Source: Deltaproteobacteria bacterium
GTDB lineage: Bacteria; Desulfobacterota; Desulfobacteria; Desulfobacterales; Desulfatirhabdiaceae
NCBI GenBank assembly: GCA_026388755.1
Contig: JAPLJE010000056.1
Location: 1 to 6,670 of the forward strand
Reading direction: 5' to 3'
DNA length: 6,670 bases
Shown here: piece after piece, positions 5,193-6,670 of the stretch
Layout: each line of letters begins with the position of its first letter
How positions within the stretch are numbered: the stretch's first letter is position 1
Made by a program: the position numbers and the translations under genes
Notes under the pieces: generated by a model
What the model was told of the DNA's origin: nothing
Database searches by the model: none
Seen by the model: the letters and a program-made list of their open reading frames with translations, nothing else

Positions 5193-5969
5193 ATGAAAGT
5201 TGTACTCGAAAATGTTTCGAAAAAATACAGTGACAGGCAAGGAAAGGAATGGCTCGCTCTTAGCGATATATCGCTTACTTTACATGAGGAAGAATTCGTT
5301 GTGCTCCTGGGTCCGAGCGGCTGCGGCAAATCGACGCTGTTAAATATGGTTTCCGGCATATTGAGTACCAGTTCCGGTCACATTTACTTTGATGAATTGA
5401 CCGAAGACAAAACCCCCAGGGTTGCGATGGTTTTTCAGGATGCCGGTCTTTTTCCCTGGCGATCTGTTTATAAAAACATTGCTTTTGGTCTTGAAGAAAT
5501 GAAACTTGATAAAAATGAAATCGATCGAAGCGTTTGTGAGTATATCAAAATGGTGGGCCTGACGGGTTTTGAAAAATGTTACCCGCATCAGCTTTCCGGA
5601 GGCATGCGCCAGCGTGTCGGGATTGCGCGTGCACTGGCCATTAAGCCCGATTTGCTGATGATGGATGAACCATTTTCCGCCCTGGATGCGCAAACCCGAA
5701 CGCTGATGCAGGAAGAATTGCTGAAAATCTGGAGGCAGACCCATTTGACAACCCTTTATGTAACACATAATATTCAGGAAGCTGTTTATCTTGCGGACAG
5801 GATTGTCGTGTTGTCTCGCCGTCCCGGAAAAATTACAAGTGAAATTGCAGTCGAAATATCCAAGTTCGAAAGAGACAACGATAGGCATCTTGAACAGTTT
5901 AACGGATATGTTGATAAAATATGGCATCTTATCCGTAAAGACGCTGAAGATGCCTTGCTTGAGGTTTGA
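5193..5969 (+). CDS. ATPase subunit of the NitT/TauT-type ABC importer (SsuB/TauB-like)
   Basis: The 258-residue product is a complete ABC nucleotide-binding domain with every catalytic motif: Walker [10 protein letters not shown] (40-48), Q-loop FQD with Q82 followed by the subfamily phrase LFPW (86-89), signature LSGGM (134-138), Walker B LLMMDEP with D158 and E159, D-loop SALD (162-165) and switch His192 in VTHN. LFPW after the Q-loop and the [13 protein letters not shown] C-terminal segment ([10 protein letters not shown]) are typical of SsuB/TauB/NrtD-like ATPases. A dimer sits on the cytoplasmic face of the permease and powers uptake. It lies 142 nt after the binding-protein gene, beyond a hairpin, and its TGA is directly followed by the permease ATG. 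Start 5193 was chosen by its GGAG site; 5136 is the alternative. Confidence 0.92.
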   Translation: MKVVLENVSKKYSDRQGKEWLALSDISLTLHEEEFVVLLGPSGCGKSTLLNMVSGILSTSSGHIYFDELTEDKTPRVAMVFQDAGLFPWRSVYKNIAFGLEEMKLDKNEIDRSVCEYIKMVGLTGFEKCYPHQLSGGMRQRVGIARALAIKPDLLMMDEPFSALDAQTRTLMQEELLKIWRQTHLTTLYVTHNIQEAVYLADRIVVLSRRPGKITSEIAVEISKFERDNDRHLEQFNGYVDKIWHLIRKDAEDALLEV

Positions 5970-6670
5970 ATGGCGCCGACCTATCGAAGAGAAATAAAAA
6001 ACAAATTTGCATTCATGGAAAAAGAAATCCCCGTCTGGGTAAGTATTTCAGGCATGATTGTACTGATCCTTTTATGGGAGATTATTTGCCGTCTCGGCAT
6101 TGTTTCGGAATTGTATCTTCCTTCGCCAACTTCGATTTTAAAAGCTTCCTGGGTGATGCTTGCAAACGGTGAACTTATCGGCAGTACCAGGGCAAGCCTG
6201 TATCGAATCGGCATGGGCTTTTTCATCGGAAGCTTCTCCGGTATTTTAATCGGGCTGATACTCGGTTTTTCAAAAACCGCGGAAGCGCTGGGGAATCCTC
6301 TGATTTATTCGATTTATCCCATTCCAAAAATCGCTTTGCTTCCTCTGATCATTTTGTGGCTGGGAATCGGAGAAATTTCAAAAGTTACGATAATCAGCTT
6401 GGGAGTTTTCTTTCCGGTAGTCATCAATACCTATTCCGGTGTTAAGCATGTCGATAAATCTTTAATCATGGTTGCAATCAGTTTTGGTTCCACGCGGTTT
6501 AGTTTGATTCGAAAAGTAATTTTGCCCGGAGCGCTGCCCATGATTTTTGCAGGATTGAAACTTGCCGCGGGAACGTCGCTTCTTTTACTTGTAGCTGCGG
6601 AAATGATTGCCGCAAAAGAAGGAATCGGATCGATTATTTTGCACTACGGCGATCTGATGCTGACAACCAA
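5970..6670 (+). CDS. Permease subunit of the NitT/TauT-type ABC importer (SsuC/TauC-like), 3' end outside window
   Basis: The ATG directly abuts the ATPase stop, with GAGG (5961-5964) five bases upstream; the frame then stays open for 233 codons to the window edge. Family members are about 250-265 residues, so only a short C-terminal end is missing. The first membrane helix is about residues 22-40, followed by the family phrase LYLPSPTSIL (48-57), a helix near 84-100, the YPIPKIALLPLIILWLG segment (116-132) and further helices near 140-155 and 192-212. The cytoplasmic EAA loop is AISFGSTRFSLIRKVILPGALP (169-190 by position), with its conserved Gly173 and Leu-Pro pair, which contacts the ATPase. 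Two copies would form the membrane channel. An internal Met at residue 16 is a less likely start. No defects are visible in the part present. Confidence 0.9.
   Translation, partial: MAPTYRREIKNKFAFMEKEIPVWVSISGMIVLILLWEIICRLGIVSELYLPSPTSILKASWVMLANGELIGSTRASLYRIGMGFFIGSFSGILIGLILGFSKTAEALGNPLIYSIYPIPKIALLPLIILWLGIGEISKVTIISLGVFFPVVINTYSGVKHVDKSLIMVAISFGSTRFSLIRKVILPGALPMIFAGLKLAAGTSLLLLVAAEMIAAKEGIGSIILHYGDLMLTT

Overview
The window looks like chromosomal DNA from an anaerobic, metabolically flexible bacterium. A sulfate-reducing or related member of the Desulfobacterota (deltaproteobacteria) is my best guess, an inference from gene content and protein style, not from any marker gene. It has three parts with different character.

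Part 1 (about 1-3097) is GC-rich, with mostly G or C in third codon positions. It is a tightly packed oxidoreductase operon: the end of a poly-[4Fe-4S] ferredoxin-like protein (YdhY type), a complete 705-residue tungsten/molybdenum aldehyde ferredoxin oxidoreductase-family enzyme (YdhV type), and an unrecognised 188-residue protein whose ATG overlaps the YdhV stop. The order matches the start of the E. coli ydhYVWXUT cluster. The YdhV-type protein should hold the metallopterin and one cubane; the ferredoxin-like subunit should pass electrons on. The substrate is unknown. The ferredoxin ends in an unexpected CxxCH motif.

Part 2 (about 3098-4030) is AT-rich and holds a degraded or minimal toxin-antitoxin island. 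A RelE/ParE-type toxin gene can be read through its whole length in one frame but is split by a single TAA at codon 40. It overlaps an intact XRE-type antitoxin gene (toxin first, as in higBA). A good sigma70-like promoter with a dyad sits directly before the toxin, giving a nearly leaderless transcript. Immediately after the antitoxin is a 30-codon hydrophobic frame that may be a collapsed remnant of a small two-helix membrane protein.

Part 3 (4031 to the end) has intermediate to low GC and encodes a NitT/TauT-type ABC importer in the order periplasmic binding protein, ATPase, permease (the permease runs off the window). A perfect 9-bp hairpin lies between the binding-protein and ATPase genes and may set their expression ratio. 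The imported compound cannot be read from sequence.

I see no CRISPR array, rRNA, tRNA or insertion sequence. The most notable observations are the single-codon disruption of the toxin beside an intact antitoxin, the sharp composition switch near 3100, the ferredoxin CxxCH tail, and the conserved but functionally unexplained third gene of the oxidoreductase operon.
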